Origin: Candidatus Bathyarchaeota archaeon
GTDB taxonomy: Archaea; Thermoproteota; Bathyarchaeia; Bathyarchaeales; DTEX01
Assembly (NCBI GenBank): GCA_003601695.1
Contig: PIYH01000014.1
Span: forward strand, 1 to 17,356
DNA length: 17,356 bases
Direction of reading: 5' to 3'
Below the pieces are notes generated by a model, which searched no databases, was not told the DNA's origin, and saw only the letters and a list, made by a program, of their open reading frames with translations. This document shows positions 7,830 through 15,173 of the stretch, one piece after another; the first letter of the stretch is position 1, and each line of letters starts with the position of its first letter. Position numbers and translations under genes: made by a program.

Positions 7830-8465
7830 TTGAGTCAAGGCAGCTTCATAAAAAAGAGGCATTTAGCAATTTTACTATCACGGTTAAAGCCGAATCCAAA
7901 ACCTAGGCTGAGATGGGAAGCCTATACGATAGATGCTGAAAGCGCCGCTGAGATAGCATACGCCGCTTTCCTCAACGGAGATATTGAGGGTAAAAAAGTA
8001 GTAGATCTAGGATGTGGCTCCGGAATACTCGGTATATCTGCCTCCTTACTTGGAGCAAGGATGGTTCTAGGAATAGACATAGACAAATCAGCAGTTAAGA
8101 CCGCTGTTCTTAACGCAGAAATGGTGAACACGAGGATAGAGCTAGTAGTCGGAGACATAGAATGTATAGTTGAAGAGTTCGACACAACGCTAATGAATCC
8201 ACCCTTTGGCACGTGGAGGAGAGGAGCTGACGTAAGATTTCTAAGGAAAGCTCTTCAAATCTCCAATGTTGTTTATTCTCTGCATAAGCGAAGCAACAAG
8301 GTCAGAAGGTTCTTGGAGGAAGAGATACCGAAAATGATGGGCAGAATAGACTGGAAGAAGGAGATAGAGCTAGTTATCGGAAGAGTATATCCTTTTCATA
8401 GGAAAAGAAGATATCACGTTCCAGTTGATTTATATAGGATAACGCGTGTCGAAGAGGAAAAATAG
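7830..8465 (+). CDS. METTL5-like N6-adenine rRNA methyltransferase (COG2263)
   Basis: This Rossmann-fold SAM methyltransferase of about 211 residues begins with the family's RHLAILLSRLKP helix, then has SAM motif I VVDLGCGSG (57-65), the acidic IDIDKSA loop, and the catalytic NPPFGT (123-128) followed by GADVRFL, which closely parallels eukaryotic METTL5. METTL5 methylates an adenine of small-subunit rRNA with a TRMT112 partner; an equivalent archaeal rRNA target is inferred. The start is uncertain. TTG 7830 lies 12 bases after a strong AGGAGGG (7811-7817), avoids overlap with dph2 and fits the family's N-terminus. ATG 7773 in the same frame would add 19 residues, overlap dph2 by 34 bases and has no good ribosome-binding site. 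Confidence 0.88.
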   Translation: MSQGSFIKKRHLAILLSRLKPNPKPRLRWEAYTIDAESAAEIAYAAFLNGDIEGKKVVDLGCGSGILGISASLLGARMVLGIDIDKSAVKTAVLNAEMVNTRIELVVGDIECIVEEFDTTLMNPPFGTWRRGADVRFLRKALQISNVVYSLHKRSNKVRRFLEEEIPKMMGRIDWKKEIELVIGRVYPFHRKRRYHVPVDLYRITRVEEEK

Positions 8466-8493
8466 CAAGACTAATATGTAAGCTGAAAAGAGG

Positions 8494-8501
8494 ATTTTAA
8501 A
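8494..8501 (+). promoter_or_regulatory. Probable TATA box for csl4-rpoL
   Basis: ATTTTAAA is preceded by a purine-rich GAAAAGAGG that suits a BRE. The expected transcription start is near 8524, about 10 bases before the csl4 ATG at 8534. This supports ATG 8534 over the in-frame GTG at 8525, which would be at the very end of the transcript. Confidence 0.4.
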
Positions 8502-8533
8502 GAGAACGCTATGATCTGCGAGAAGTGTATTCA

Positions 8534-9103
8534 ATGAGTGAAATCAGGAGTAGCGGTTACTTTGTTGTTCCCGGAGAGAAACTCGGGGTAATCGAAGAGT
8601 TTATTCCAGATTCTGGAACATATGTGGATGATGGATACATATACTCATCTAGGATAGGCTATGTTCTCATAGACTTCGCTAACAAGAAAATCTCAGTTTA
8701 TCCAGCTGCGCGTAATGTAGATATCCCAAAGGTTAATAGCATAGTTACAGGTTGGGTTATGAATGTTCAAGACTCCCATGCGTTAGTACGCATAATAAGG
8801 ATCAGAAGAAAGTCTTTGTCAGGATTCTTCACGGGAACTATCCATATAGCGGATGTGAGCCGCCGGTACATTGAGAATATGTACGATGCCTTTAGAATAG
8901 GAGACTTAGTTAGGGCAAAGGTCATAAGCGATAAAAACAACATTTATCACCTTTCAACAAAAGAAGAGAATCTAGGCGTGATCTATGCTTTTTGTTCTCA
9001 ATGTGGGGAGTTCCTGATCAAACGAAGAATGCTTAAATGTGTGGCCTGCGGAAATATTGAGAAACGTAAGATCGCATCAGATTATGGAAGAGCACAGCTC
9101 TAA
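8534..9103 (+). CDS. csl4: Exosome complex RNA-binding subunit Csl4
   Basis: Csl4 caps the archaeal exosome (Rrp41/Rrp42 core) and recruits RNA substrates and DnaG. The 189-residue product has the three expected parts: an N-terminal ECR1_N beta-domain with VPGEKLGVIEEF near 12-23 and TYVDDGYIYSS near 29-39; a central S1 RNA-binding domain (about 65-142) including GTIHIADVS; and a C-terminal zinc ribbon with Cys154, Cys157, Cys169 and Cys172. A GTG three codons upstream is possible, but ATG 8534 fits the family and the presumed promoter. It is followed 17 bases later by rpoL, so co-transcription is likely. Confidence 0.95.
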   Translation: MSEIRSSGYFVVPGEKLGVIEEFIPDSGTYVDDGYIYSSRIGYVLIDFANKKISVYPAARNVDIPKVNSIVTGWVMNVQDSHALVRIIRIRRKSLSGFFTGTIHIADVSRRYIENMYDAFRIGDLVRAKVISDKNNIYHLSTKEENLGVIYAFCSQCGEFLIKRRMLKCVACGNIEKRKIASDYGRAQL

Positions 9104-9120
9104 AATGGGGGAAGGCAGAT

Positions 9121-9426
9121 ATGCAACTAAAAATACTTCAAAGAACTCCTCAAAAACTGAAGCTCGAGATTGAGGGAGAGAAACATACAATTCTCAACCT
9201 TCTAGAATCTACGCTCCTGGAAGATGAGAATGTTGAGTTCGCAGGCTACTATGTGCCCCATCCTCTATTTCCAAACTCGATACTTCTTATTCAAACGAAG
9301 GGAGGGAAGAAACCAGAGGAAGCGCTCATCGAAGCACTTGAAAAGATGAGACAGAAAGGAAAGGCGCTCAGTCAAGAAATGGAGAAGGCCTTCAAGGATT
9401 GGGAGAAAAAGAAGGAAAATGCCTGA
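9121..9426 (+). CDS. rpo11: DNA-directed RNA polymerase subunit L (Rpo11)
   Basis: Rpo11 (101 aa, the usual size) pairs with Rpo3 to form the assembly platform of archaeal RNA polymerase, equivalent to the bacterial alpha dimer and eukaryotic Rpb11. The diagnostic block is GEKHTILNLLESTLL (19-33), followed by LEDENVEFAGYYVPHPLFP, a near-exact fit to the family's 'H-T-x-x-N-L-L ... V-x-x-A-x-Y-x-x-P-H-P-L' signature. The C-terminal helix is highly charged. A strong GGGGGAAGG precedes the ATG. The gene converges with the RNase III-like gene, leaving a 41-base spacer. Confidence 0.96.
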   Translation: MQLKILQRTPQKLKLEIEGEKHTILNLLESTLLEDENVEFAGYYVPHPLFPNSILLIQTKGGKKPEEALIEALEKMRQKGKALSQEMEKAFKDWEKKKENA

Positions 9427-9467
9427 GAAGAAACGAATAACTCCATCGACATGTAGGATTTAATCGG

Positions 9468-9878
9468 TCACAAGATCTTTATGCCTTCAGCTATTTTTTG
9501 AAGAAGAATCCTCCATGAATCTTCAAGCTTCTCTGAGCTGTTGAGGATTTGAAGCATCTTCCTCAGAGACAGGAAGCCGGAGAGCCATGCGTAAACTATG
9601 AGAGCCTCAGCGGCGTTCGCCTGCGTATGTCTATCCATCCGGGGAGGCAGCATCTTTCTGAGCCCAGATTCCCTTAGAGCCGATGCAAGCGTATTGTTAT
9701 CCAGCTTGCTACCTATAGGCCTACTCTTCCTAAATGAGAGGGCAAGCGAGTAGACAAAGTTAACGAAGGCATCTCCCAACGCGGCTAAGTCTCTATCCAT
9801 CATAATATCTGCTAAGCTCAGATATTCATCAACAAATGGAAAATCTGAGGGTTTAAATGAAGAGTTTAGATCATGCAT
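9468..9878 (-). CDS. Archaeal RNase III-domain-like protein
   Basis: This 136-residue protein resembles a group of short archaeal proteins annotated as ribonuclease III family: LGDAFVNFVYSLALS (34-48) parallels the RNase III signature helix, and AAEALIVYAWLSG (89-101) parallels the 'D-x-x-E-A-L-I-G' helix. There is no double-stranded RNA-binding domain. Of the catalytic acidic positions, Asp36 and Glu91 are kept, but Ala is found where the signature usually has Glu (LEFLGD becomes AALGD), and Asn88 replaces the usual Asp three residues before Glu91. Activity may therefore be altered or use other residues. The start chosen is ATG 9878, preceded 5 bases upstream by GGGGAG; the frame is open to 9959 but that extension is hydrophobic and lacks a ribosome-binding site. 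Confidence 0.65.
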   Translation of the reverse strand: MHDLNSSFKPSDFPFVDEYLSLADIMMDRDLAALGDAFVNFVYSLALSFRKSRPIGSKLDNNTLASALRESGLRKMLPPRMDRHTQANAAEALIVYAWLSGFLSLRKMLQILNSSEKLEDSWRILLQKIAEGIKIL

Positions 9879-9982
9879 GAGATCTCCCCTATAGAAGAGT
9901 AGAATGATCGAGATAAAGTTTTCATAACTGAATAGGGAAGGTAAAAGTGTAGCCTGCAAACAATCTATGCTGAGGAAGCATC

Positions 9983-11038
9983 ATGAAGCGAACAGTTATA
10001 CTGAAGGTGAATAGTGAACGGCCTGAGATGGATAAGATCCGGGCGGCAGCGAAGATAATACGTGAAGGTGGACTAGTAGCCTTTCCTACAGAGACCGTCT
10101 ACGGGCTTGGAGCCGACGCTTTAAATCCTGAAGCCGTTAGAGAAATATATACAGCCAAAAATAGGCCTTTAGATAATCCCATAATAGTTCATATATCGGA
10201 TAAGAGAGATGCATATAGGCTGGCTAGGGAACTACCGGAGAATATCGATGAAATCATGCGTCTTTGGCCCGGACCGCTAACAGTAATCCTGAAAGCCTCA
10301 GAGATTGTTCCAAGAGAGACGACGGGAGGGCTAGATACTGTAGCAATAAGAATGCCGAGTCATAAGGTTGCGCTTGCCTTAATTCGAGAGTCAAGGGTTC
10401 CGATAGCGGCGCCGAGCGCAAACTTGGCTGGAAGACCAAGCCCAACAACCGCTGAGCATGTGAAACAGGATCTTGATGGAAGAATAGATATGATTCTAGA
10501 TGCTGGACCGACCAAGATAGGCGTAGAGTCAACAGTTGTAGACTTGACATCTAAGCCTCCCCGAGTCCTTAGACCTGGAGGATTCCCATTTGAGGATCTG
10601 AAGTGCGTGATAAAAGATCTTAGACTTTACCCTTCGGTAATGGCGGATAGAGAGATACGCATAGAACAGCCGCCTTCCCCAGGTATGAAGCATAGGCATT
10701 ATGCTCCGAAGGCTAAACTGATTCTTGTTGAAGGAAGAATGGAGACCTTAGTAGATAAGATTCAAGAATTAGTGAATAAGTATAGATGTGAGAAGAGGAG
10801 AGTGGGTGTATTATCTACGGATGAGACCAAACACTTATACAGAGCCGACGTAGTGAAGTCTCTGGGAAGCAGAAAAGATCCAGCATGTATGGCGAAGAAT
10901 CTATTCAGGTTATTGAGAGAATTCGACGAAGAACAAGTTGATGTAATAATCGCTGAAGGAGTCCCTATGAGGAATCTTGGCCTAGCAATCATGAACAGAC
11001 TTAGGAAGGCTTCAGGCTTCAACATTGTAAAGGTTTAG
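9983..11038 (+). CDS. sua5: L-threonylcarbamoyladenylate synthase Sua5
   Basis: Sua5 makes threonylcarbamoyl-AMP from threonine, bicarbonate and ATP, the first step toward t6A37 in tRNAs that read ANN codons; the KEOPS complex uses the product. The 351-residue protein is the two-domain Sua5 form. The YrdC domain (about 1-210) has AFPTETVYGLGADA (33-46), the KNRPLDNPI nucleotide motif (59-67), and AAPSANLAGRPSPT. A proline-rich linker (PPSPGMKHRHYAP) leads to the C-terminal Sua5 domain (about 245-351). GAGG lies 7-8 bases before the ATG. The gene ends directly against the end of radA on the other strand with no intervening base. Confidence 0.96.
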   Translation: MKRTVILKVNSERPEMDKIRAAAKIIREGGLVAFPTETVYGLGADALNPEAVREIYTAKNRPLDNPIIVHISDKRDAYRLARELPENIDEIMRLWPGPLTVILKASEIVPRETTGGLDTVAIRMPSHKVALALIRESRVPIAAPSANLAGRPSPTTAEHVKQDLDGRIDMILDAGPTKIGVESTVVDLTSKPPRVLRPGGFPFEDLKCVIKDLRLYPSVMADREIRIEQPPSPGMKHRHYAPKAKLILVEGRMETLVDKIQELVNKYRCEKRRVGVLSTDETKHLYRADVVKSLGSRKDPACMAKNLFRLLREFDEEQVDVIIAEGVPMRNLGLAIMNRLRKASGFNIVKV

Positions 11039-11986
11039 CTAATCTTCATCAACATCTTCTATTCCCTTCTCAGTAATCTTGAACCTAACTGGAACTTCCG
11101 GCAAATATGGACTGTCTATGACCCTCGCAACCCTAACGTTCTTACTACCCTTCCGTAGAAAAACTCTGTGAGTGCATGCATGAGCCATAACATTTCCTCC
11201 AGCTGGAGCGTTAGGATCTCCAAAGAACGCCGCTGGATTAGCCTGGACTTGATTAGTCAATACGACAGCGACGTTGTAGGCTTCGGAGAGGCGAATGAGT
11301 TTATGAAGATACTTATTCAGCTTCTGCTGCCTTTCCGCTAAATTCTCGCGGCCAATGTATTCTCCTCTGAAGTGACTAATCATACTGTCTATCACTACAA
11401 GCTTTATGTTGTTCTCAGGGATGAGCGTGAAGAGTCTATCGATTAGCAGGCATTGATGACTACTATTATAAGCCCGCGCAACTAGGATGTTATCCGCGAC
11501 AGATTCAGGATCCATACTCCTAGAGGAGGCGATCTGATATATACGTTCAGGCATGAAGGTGCCCTCGGTATCGATGAAGGCCACGTTTCCATTTAATCCT
11601 CCTTCTCCGAAAGGCATCTGTGCAGTTACTGAAAGCATGAGGCATAGCTGTGTTTTTCCAGATCCATACTCGCCTATAAACTCTGTTAAGGCCTGAGTTT
11701 CAATTCCTCCTCCAAGAGCTTCATCCAGCTTCCTACTTCCAGTTGTACATCTCATCATATTTTTTCTCTTCTCATAGAATTCCTTAGCCGTTTTGAAATC
11801 TGCACTTATCATGTCTCTAGCGGCTTTCTGTATTCTGAGTATGGTGTTGAATCCTATATTCGTCTTCTCCATAATCTCGCTCGGAGGAGTAACGGCTAAT
11901 GCCTCTATAGTTGTATATCCTGCTGCTCTAAGCTTTGAGGCTATAGAAGAGCCTACTCCATTAAGTGATTCAAGATCTTCAGACAT
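11039..11986 (-). CDS. radA: DNA repair and recombination protein RadA
   Basis: RadA is the archaeal RecA/Rad51 recombinase that forms filaments on single-stranded DNA for strand exchange. In the 315-residue product, an N-terminal helix-hairpin-helix domain (LNGVGSSIASKLRAAGY) precedes the ATPase core. Walker A is GEYGSGKTQ, Walker B is LVVIDSMISHFR, and the LTNQVQANPAAFFGDP loop with PAGGNVMAHACTHR completes the L2 region. An ATG 15 bases upstream (12001) is in frame but would overlap the preceding gene. ATG 11986 shares one base with that gene's TAA (TAATG) and has GGAG about 10 bases before it, so it is preferred. Translation is probably coupled to the small zinc protein upstream. Confidence 0.97.
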   Translation of the reverse strand: MSEDLESLNGVGSSIASKLRAAGYTTIEALAVTPPSEIMEKTNIGFNTILRIQKAARDMISADFKTAKEFYEKRKNMMRCTTGSRKLDEALGGGIETQALTEFIGEYGSGKTQLCLMLSVTAQMPFGEGGLNGNVAFIDTEGTFMPERIYQIASSRSMDPESVADNILVARAYNSSHQCLLIDRLFTLIPENNIKLVVIDSMISHFRGEYIGRENLAERQQKLNKYLHKLIRLSEAYNVAVVLTNQVQANPAAFFGDPNAPAGGNVMAHACTHRVFLRKGSKNVRVARVIDSPYLPEVPVRFKITEKGIEDVDED

Positions 11987-12180
11987 TAAGTATATCTCCA
12001 TTCAATATCTTTGGATGAGATCTCTTCCCAACACTTATGGCAGATCGGCAGCCTCTTCCCGTTAAACATTATATACAGAACTATGTCAGTGTTTGAGCAT
12101 TTCTTATTCCAAGGATTCATACATCTTTCTGCGGCATCTAACACTTCCTGGCTATCTTGAGGCCGTCTCTGCTTTTTCAA
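11986..12180 (-). CDS. Small zinc-binding protein upstream of radA
   Basis: This is a 64-residue basic protein with four cysteines (20, 28, 47, 50) arranged as C-x7-C ... C-x2-C around the LYIMFNGKRLPIC core, consistent with one zinc site. Similar short proteins occur in Thaumarchaeota and related archaea, as far as I can recall; no function is known to me. The start is TTG, with a strong GAGGTGA 6 bases upstream; an ATG 4 bases before the TTG is out of frame and closes quickly. Its stop overlaps the radA start by one base, so it is very likely co-expressed with radA and may act with it or in DNA or RNA transactions. That role is inference. Confidence 0.75.
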   Translation of the reverse strand: MKKQRRPQDSQEVLDAAERCMNPWNKKCSNTDIVLYIMFNGKRLPICHKCWEEISSKDIEWRYT

Positions 12181-12222
12181 GCATGTTCACCTCTCATCCA
12201 TCAGAGAACTTTCATCGAGTCG

Positions 12223-12230
12223 CATTTAAG
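12223..12230 (-). promoter_or_regulatory. Probable TATA box of the zinc protein-radA operon
   Basis: On the minus strand CTTAAATG lies about 47 bases before the TTG start. Expected transcription starts near 12200, giving a leader of about 20 bases that carries the GAGGTGA ribosome-binding site (12187-12193 on the plus strand as TCACCTC). No other TATA-like sequence is seen in the 93-base interval to the upstream gene. Confidence 0.4.
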
Positions 12231-12273
12231 CAGTCTGTGAAGGTTTAGGGGGAGGGGGGCATCAAAGAGGCTA

Positions 12274-12582
12274 TTATTGGGTTGCTAATCCCTTTATATT
12301 CTTGATCTTCTCCAAAAAATCTATGAAGCATTTAACAACGATGTGGTCTATGTTTATCTGATATGTTCTGGGCGTGAACGGGTACTCCTTAACCCATCCT
12401 AGCTCTACGAGGGTCCTAAGATGTTCTCCAACGGTGGGAGTCCTTAAACCCGTAGCCCTAACAAGCGAGTATTTCGTATGTGCCTCTTTATGATGGAGTG
12501 CGAGGTGAAGGAGAATCCTAAATTTGCTTCCACCTCCAAACCCGACTTCAAGTTCTCTCCAAATATTTCTCCTCTTAATCAT
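12274..12582 (-). CDS. Winged-helix (ArsR/MarR-like) DNA-binding protein
   Basis: This is a 102-residue single-domain protein. Helices at about 20-33 and 37-45 precede a recognition helix at about 48-62 (TPTVGEHLRTLVELGWV), followed by a beta-hairpin wing (KEYPFTPRTYQIN) and a C-terminal helix that could dimerise. It has no metal-binding Cys pair of the sensor ArsR type; one Cys is at 85. Its ATG overlaps the end of the Orc1/Cdc6-like gene by 8 bases, with GGAAG upstream inside that gene, so the two proteins are probably made together. It may regulate the pair or act as a DNA-binding partner of the ATPase; neither is shown. Confidence 0.8.
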   Translation of the reverse strand: MIKRRNIWRELEVGFGGGSKFRILLHLALHHKEAHTKYSLVRATGLRTPTVGEHLRTLVELGWVKEYPFTPRTYQINIDHIVVKCFIDFLEKIKNIKGLATQ

Positions 12583-13753
12583 TAGCTACTTCCTTCTCTA
12601 ATCTATTCATAAGGCTATTGAGAAACCGTTCGAGATCTGTGAGGGCCACTCCCGAGATCCCTAGCTCCATTAAGGACTTCATATCGATTATTCCTCGATA
12701 TATGAGATCCTGCACGGCCTCCTCAAACTTCTCGGCAGGTTTAAAACTGAATTCTTCACAGACAAGTTCGTAGCTTCTGCGCAATTCTCGAAGGCCGATA
12801 TAGGCTGATCCGCTTGACTTTAAGCTACGCGCCAACGCCAATAAAATCACTTTACCATCTTTATCTAGACTCATTATATCTTCGGATGTTATTGACGGGC
12901 TTATCTCGCCGTAGACTTTTCTCACATGATCTGGTAGAACCTTTTCAGAGCCCCTATTTTCAGCTAGGTTCCCAGCATAATATAGCAGATCTAGTCCCAC
13001 CCGTATATCTCCATTAACGGGCGGGCTTGCTGTGATTTCGCTTACGAGATCCAATGTTTCCTCATTAACTGCTCCGGGATTAAAGGCTTCCTCAACCCTG
13101 TTTGAGAGTATCTCTCTAACCTGCAAGCTCGTATATCTCGGAAACTCTATTACTCCAATTCCGAGCGTAGACTTTTCTCTGGAATCGAGGAATTTATGCC
13201 AGTTTAGGGACTTAGCGATAAATATCTCACCAATTATAGGCATGGGTTCACCTGGGCTGCTCTCCATAATGCGGGTTAAATCGTAGATTATATGCTCCTT
13301 AGGATTCATCTGAACAAAGTAGTCTATCTCATCAAATGTTAACAAGGCGAAGATACTTTCTAACCTTAAATATTCAATGAGCTGCTGAATCATCTCCTCT
13401 GGGCTTAGACTCCTCGTCGAGATCTTAGAAGTCACTTTCCTAACAAGGTTCCTGAAGAGAACGTAACGAGTCGTTCCATCCACCTTACAGTTCACATATA
13501 CATGTTTCAGATTGATGTCTTCCCTCTCTGCATACTTAACAAGTTGCTCTCCGAATCTTATAGTCGTACAGGTCTTCCCTGTTCCAGTGGGTCCTATTAT
13601 TTGAATGAACCTTGGATACGCATTTTCTATATTCCTCATCATCGCATCGTAGATCGAGTGGAGAATGCTAAGTTGCTCCTCCCTATAAGGGAGCTTCTTA
13701 GGGATATAATACGGCGAGAGCTTATTTCTATCTCTAAATATTCTGCTATGCAA
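12575..13753 (-). CDS. Orc1/Cdc6-family AAA+ ATPase, divergent paralogue
   Basis: The 392-residue product has the IFRDRNKLSPYYIP start typical of archaeal Orc1/Cdc6, then LPYREEQL, Walker A GPTGTGKT (54-61), Walker B LLTFDEID (137-144) and sensor 2 GDIR (248-251), followed by a C-terminal winged-helix domain (about 300-392). The sensor 1 region is unusual: where the family normally has an Asn-Asp pair after the fourth strand, this protein has Lys181-Ser182 (FIAKSLNW). Arg192 at the 'D-P-R-V' position is kept. The start is TTG; AGGAG lies 13 bases upstream, which is a long spacing, so the start is not certain. No ORB-like origin sequence was seen near it. It may be a replication initiator paralogue or a specialised DNA-binding ATPase. 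Confidence 0.85.
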   Translation of the reverse strand: MHSRIFRDRNKLSPYYIPKKLPYREEQLSILHSIYDAMMRNIENAYPRFIQIIGPTGTGKTCTTIRFGEQLVKYAEREDINLKHVYVNCKVDGTTRYVLFRNLVRKVTSKISTRSLSPEEMIQQLIEYLRLESIFALLTFDEIDYFVQMNPKEHIIYDLTRIMESSPGEPMPIIGEIFIAKSLNWHKFLDSREKSTLGIGVIEFPRYTSLQVREILSNRVEEAFNPGAVNEETLDLVSEITASPPVNGDIRVGLDLLYYAGNLAENRGSEKVLPDHVRKVYGEISPSITSEDIMSLDKDGKVILLALARSLKSSGSAYIGLRELRRSYELVCEEFSFKPAEKFEEAVQDLIYRGIIDMKSLMELGISGVALTDLERFLNSLMNRLEKEVAND

Positions 13754-13880
13754 CCGGGTCAGCCCGCTCCTAAGACATACCTACTCTAATGTTACATTCA
13801 GGAACTCTCTGAAAAACCAATCGAATAAGTTAAAGTAGCGGTTTAAAAGGCTTTGCCGCATTTTGTAGGTAGAGATAAGC

Positions 13881-15131
13881 CTATAGAAGATCCCTATAGT
13901 GATGAAGCAGAGTTTCTAATCCCGTCTCGATGGCTTTCATCGAGCCGAGAAATTCGCCAGTTATCTCCTCGGGCGGAAGGAATATGGTTTTGGAATTAGG
14001 TATCGGCTTCTGAGGAACGTTTACCATGCCCTTTAATGGCTTATAACTAAAACGCATCTCCGGAATTCTTTCATTAAGCGGATAATGCATGCATGACCAT
14101 CCGCCATTTGGGAGCTGATTATCCATGAAAGTGAAGATCGCTACCAGTCTTGCTATTCGATAGGCATCATCTATCTGTTCTTCTGTACCTTTACCGTTCT
14201 TCACCAAGACTCTGAGAAGCTCACCAGCTCCCCAGCCAACTTTACACTTAGAAGGCCAAAGATAGGTGTATAAAGGCATCGTCTTCTCGAACTCGAGAAG
14301 CTCTAGGGCTGCATCTAAATACGGGCGAGCACTAGCTTCAGAATATCCCCACTTATGCCTCATTGTATCATAGAGAAAAGCCAGATATGCCATGCATGTT
14401 CCAACATGCCAAAACTCCTGTTTAGGATCCTTATTATTCACAACTTTCGTGATCTTCTCTCCCGGCTTTACATCGGTTATAAGCATTCCTTCAGGGGTCA
14501 TCTGTGTATATATCACTCCGTCCCTACGCATATAATCCTCATTTGCTTTAACTAAGTTGAATATCCAATCCCCAGCCTTCATGGCTTGTTCTCTCATGTC
14601 AAGAGCGATCATCAAGTGACCAAAGAAGCTCGTGTTTAGGGAGCCTATGTAAGACTGCCCTTCAATCTTATCAGGATCATCGCCTATGTAATGGAATACT
14701 CCTCCGGAGCGGTGCTGATACTGGAGAATTCGTCTTATAACGGATTCGTTCCTAGCCAGCGGATGGTTGATCCACGCCGCCACCTTAAGAAAGGTTAATG
14801 GTCTATAAACTCTCTGGAGAATTTTATAGGTATAATCTTCCTCATCAAAGTAGAAGTCGCCGTTAGGCTTAAGGGCGTTTTCAGCTGTCCAATCTAGTAT
14901 CTGAAAGAGAATCTCGCGGTCCACATCAGCTGCATAAAGCCCCCAGCAGGTTTTGTGTATGTATTCTAAGCTTCGCTTTTTCATTATAGGACCGTTTGGA
15001 GCCCTCCTTCTAAGTAGAAATCCTCCACCCTGCTGGATAGAGATTTTGATAGCACTTAATAGATGCTCCAACTCAAAAATGCATCTCTCAATCTCGGATT
15101 TCGAAATTATTTCAGAGCCACCTCCAAACAT
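13881..15131 (-). CDS. Hypothetical helical-repeat protein, possible toroid fold
   Basis: This soluble 416-residue protein has no signal peptide and no family I can name. Paired-helix segments are punctuated by Gly/aromatic turns such as KPNGDFYF (88-95), HRSGGVFHY (139-147) and LPNGGWSCMHY (in the last quarter), reminiscent of the turns in alpha/alpha-toroid proteins (six-hairpin glycosidases, epimerases, squalene-cyclase-like repeats). A conserved-looking WHVGTCMAYLAFLYD and LWPSKCKVGWGAGELLR occur in the middle. The ATG has no clear Shine-Dalgarno sequence; a GGAGG falls just inside the gene. A perfect dyad overlaps its presumed promoter. The ThuA-family gene lies 128 bases upstream on the same strand, so a shared role in sugar metabolism is possible. 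Confidence 0.75.
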   Translation of the reverse strand: MFGGGSEIISKSEIERCIFELEHLLSAIKISIQQGGGFLLRRRAPNGPIMKKRSLEYIHKTCWGLYAADVDREILFQILDWTAENALKPNGDFYFDEEDYTYKILQRVYRPLTFLKVAAWINHPLARNESVIRRILQYQHRSGGVFHYIGDDPDKIEGQSYIGSLNTSFFGHLMIALDMREQAMKAGDWIFNLVKANEDYMRRDGVIYTQMTPEGMLITDVKPGEKITKVVNNKDPKQEFWHVGTCMAYLAFLYDTMRHKWGYSEASARPYLDAALELLEFEKTMPLYTYLWPSKCKVGWGAGELLRVLVKNGKGTEEQIDDAYRIARLVAIFTFMDNQLPNGGWSCMHYPLNERIPEMRFSYKPLKGMVNVPQKPIPNSKTIFLPPEEITGEFLGSMKAIETGLETLLHHYRDLL

Positions 15132-15173
15132 TCTAGATGGGATAGATGTGATACAGTATTATCCTACATGATT

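Noticed and set aside
9879..9959. Longer start for the RNase III-like protein
   Set aside because: The extra 27 residues are hydrophobic and lack a ribosome-binding site, whereas GGGGAG precedes ATG 9878.
13502..13789. 95-codon plus-strand frame opposite the Orc1/Cdc6-like gene
   Set aside because: It is antisense to conserved AAA+ motifs and shows no family features.
13754..13880. Possible replication origin next to the Orc1/Cdc6-like gene
   Set aside because: The gap is only 127 bases, not unusually AT-rich, and has no ORB or mini-ORB-like repeats that I can see.
13895..13960. C/D-box sRNA suggested by GTGATGA near 13900
   Set aside because: No properly spaced CTGA box or C'/D' pair follows, and the sequence is the 3' end of a coding gene.
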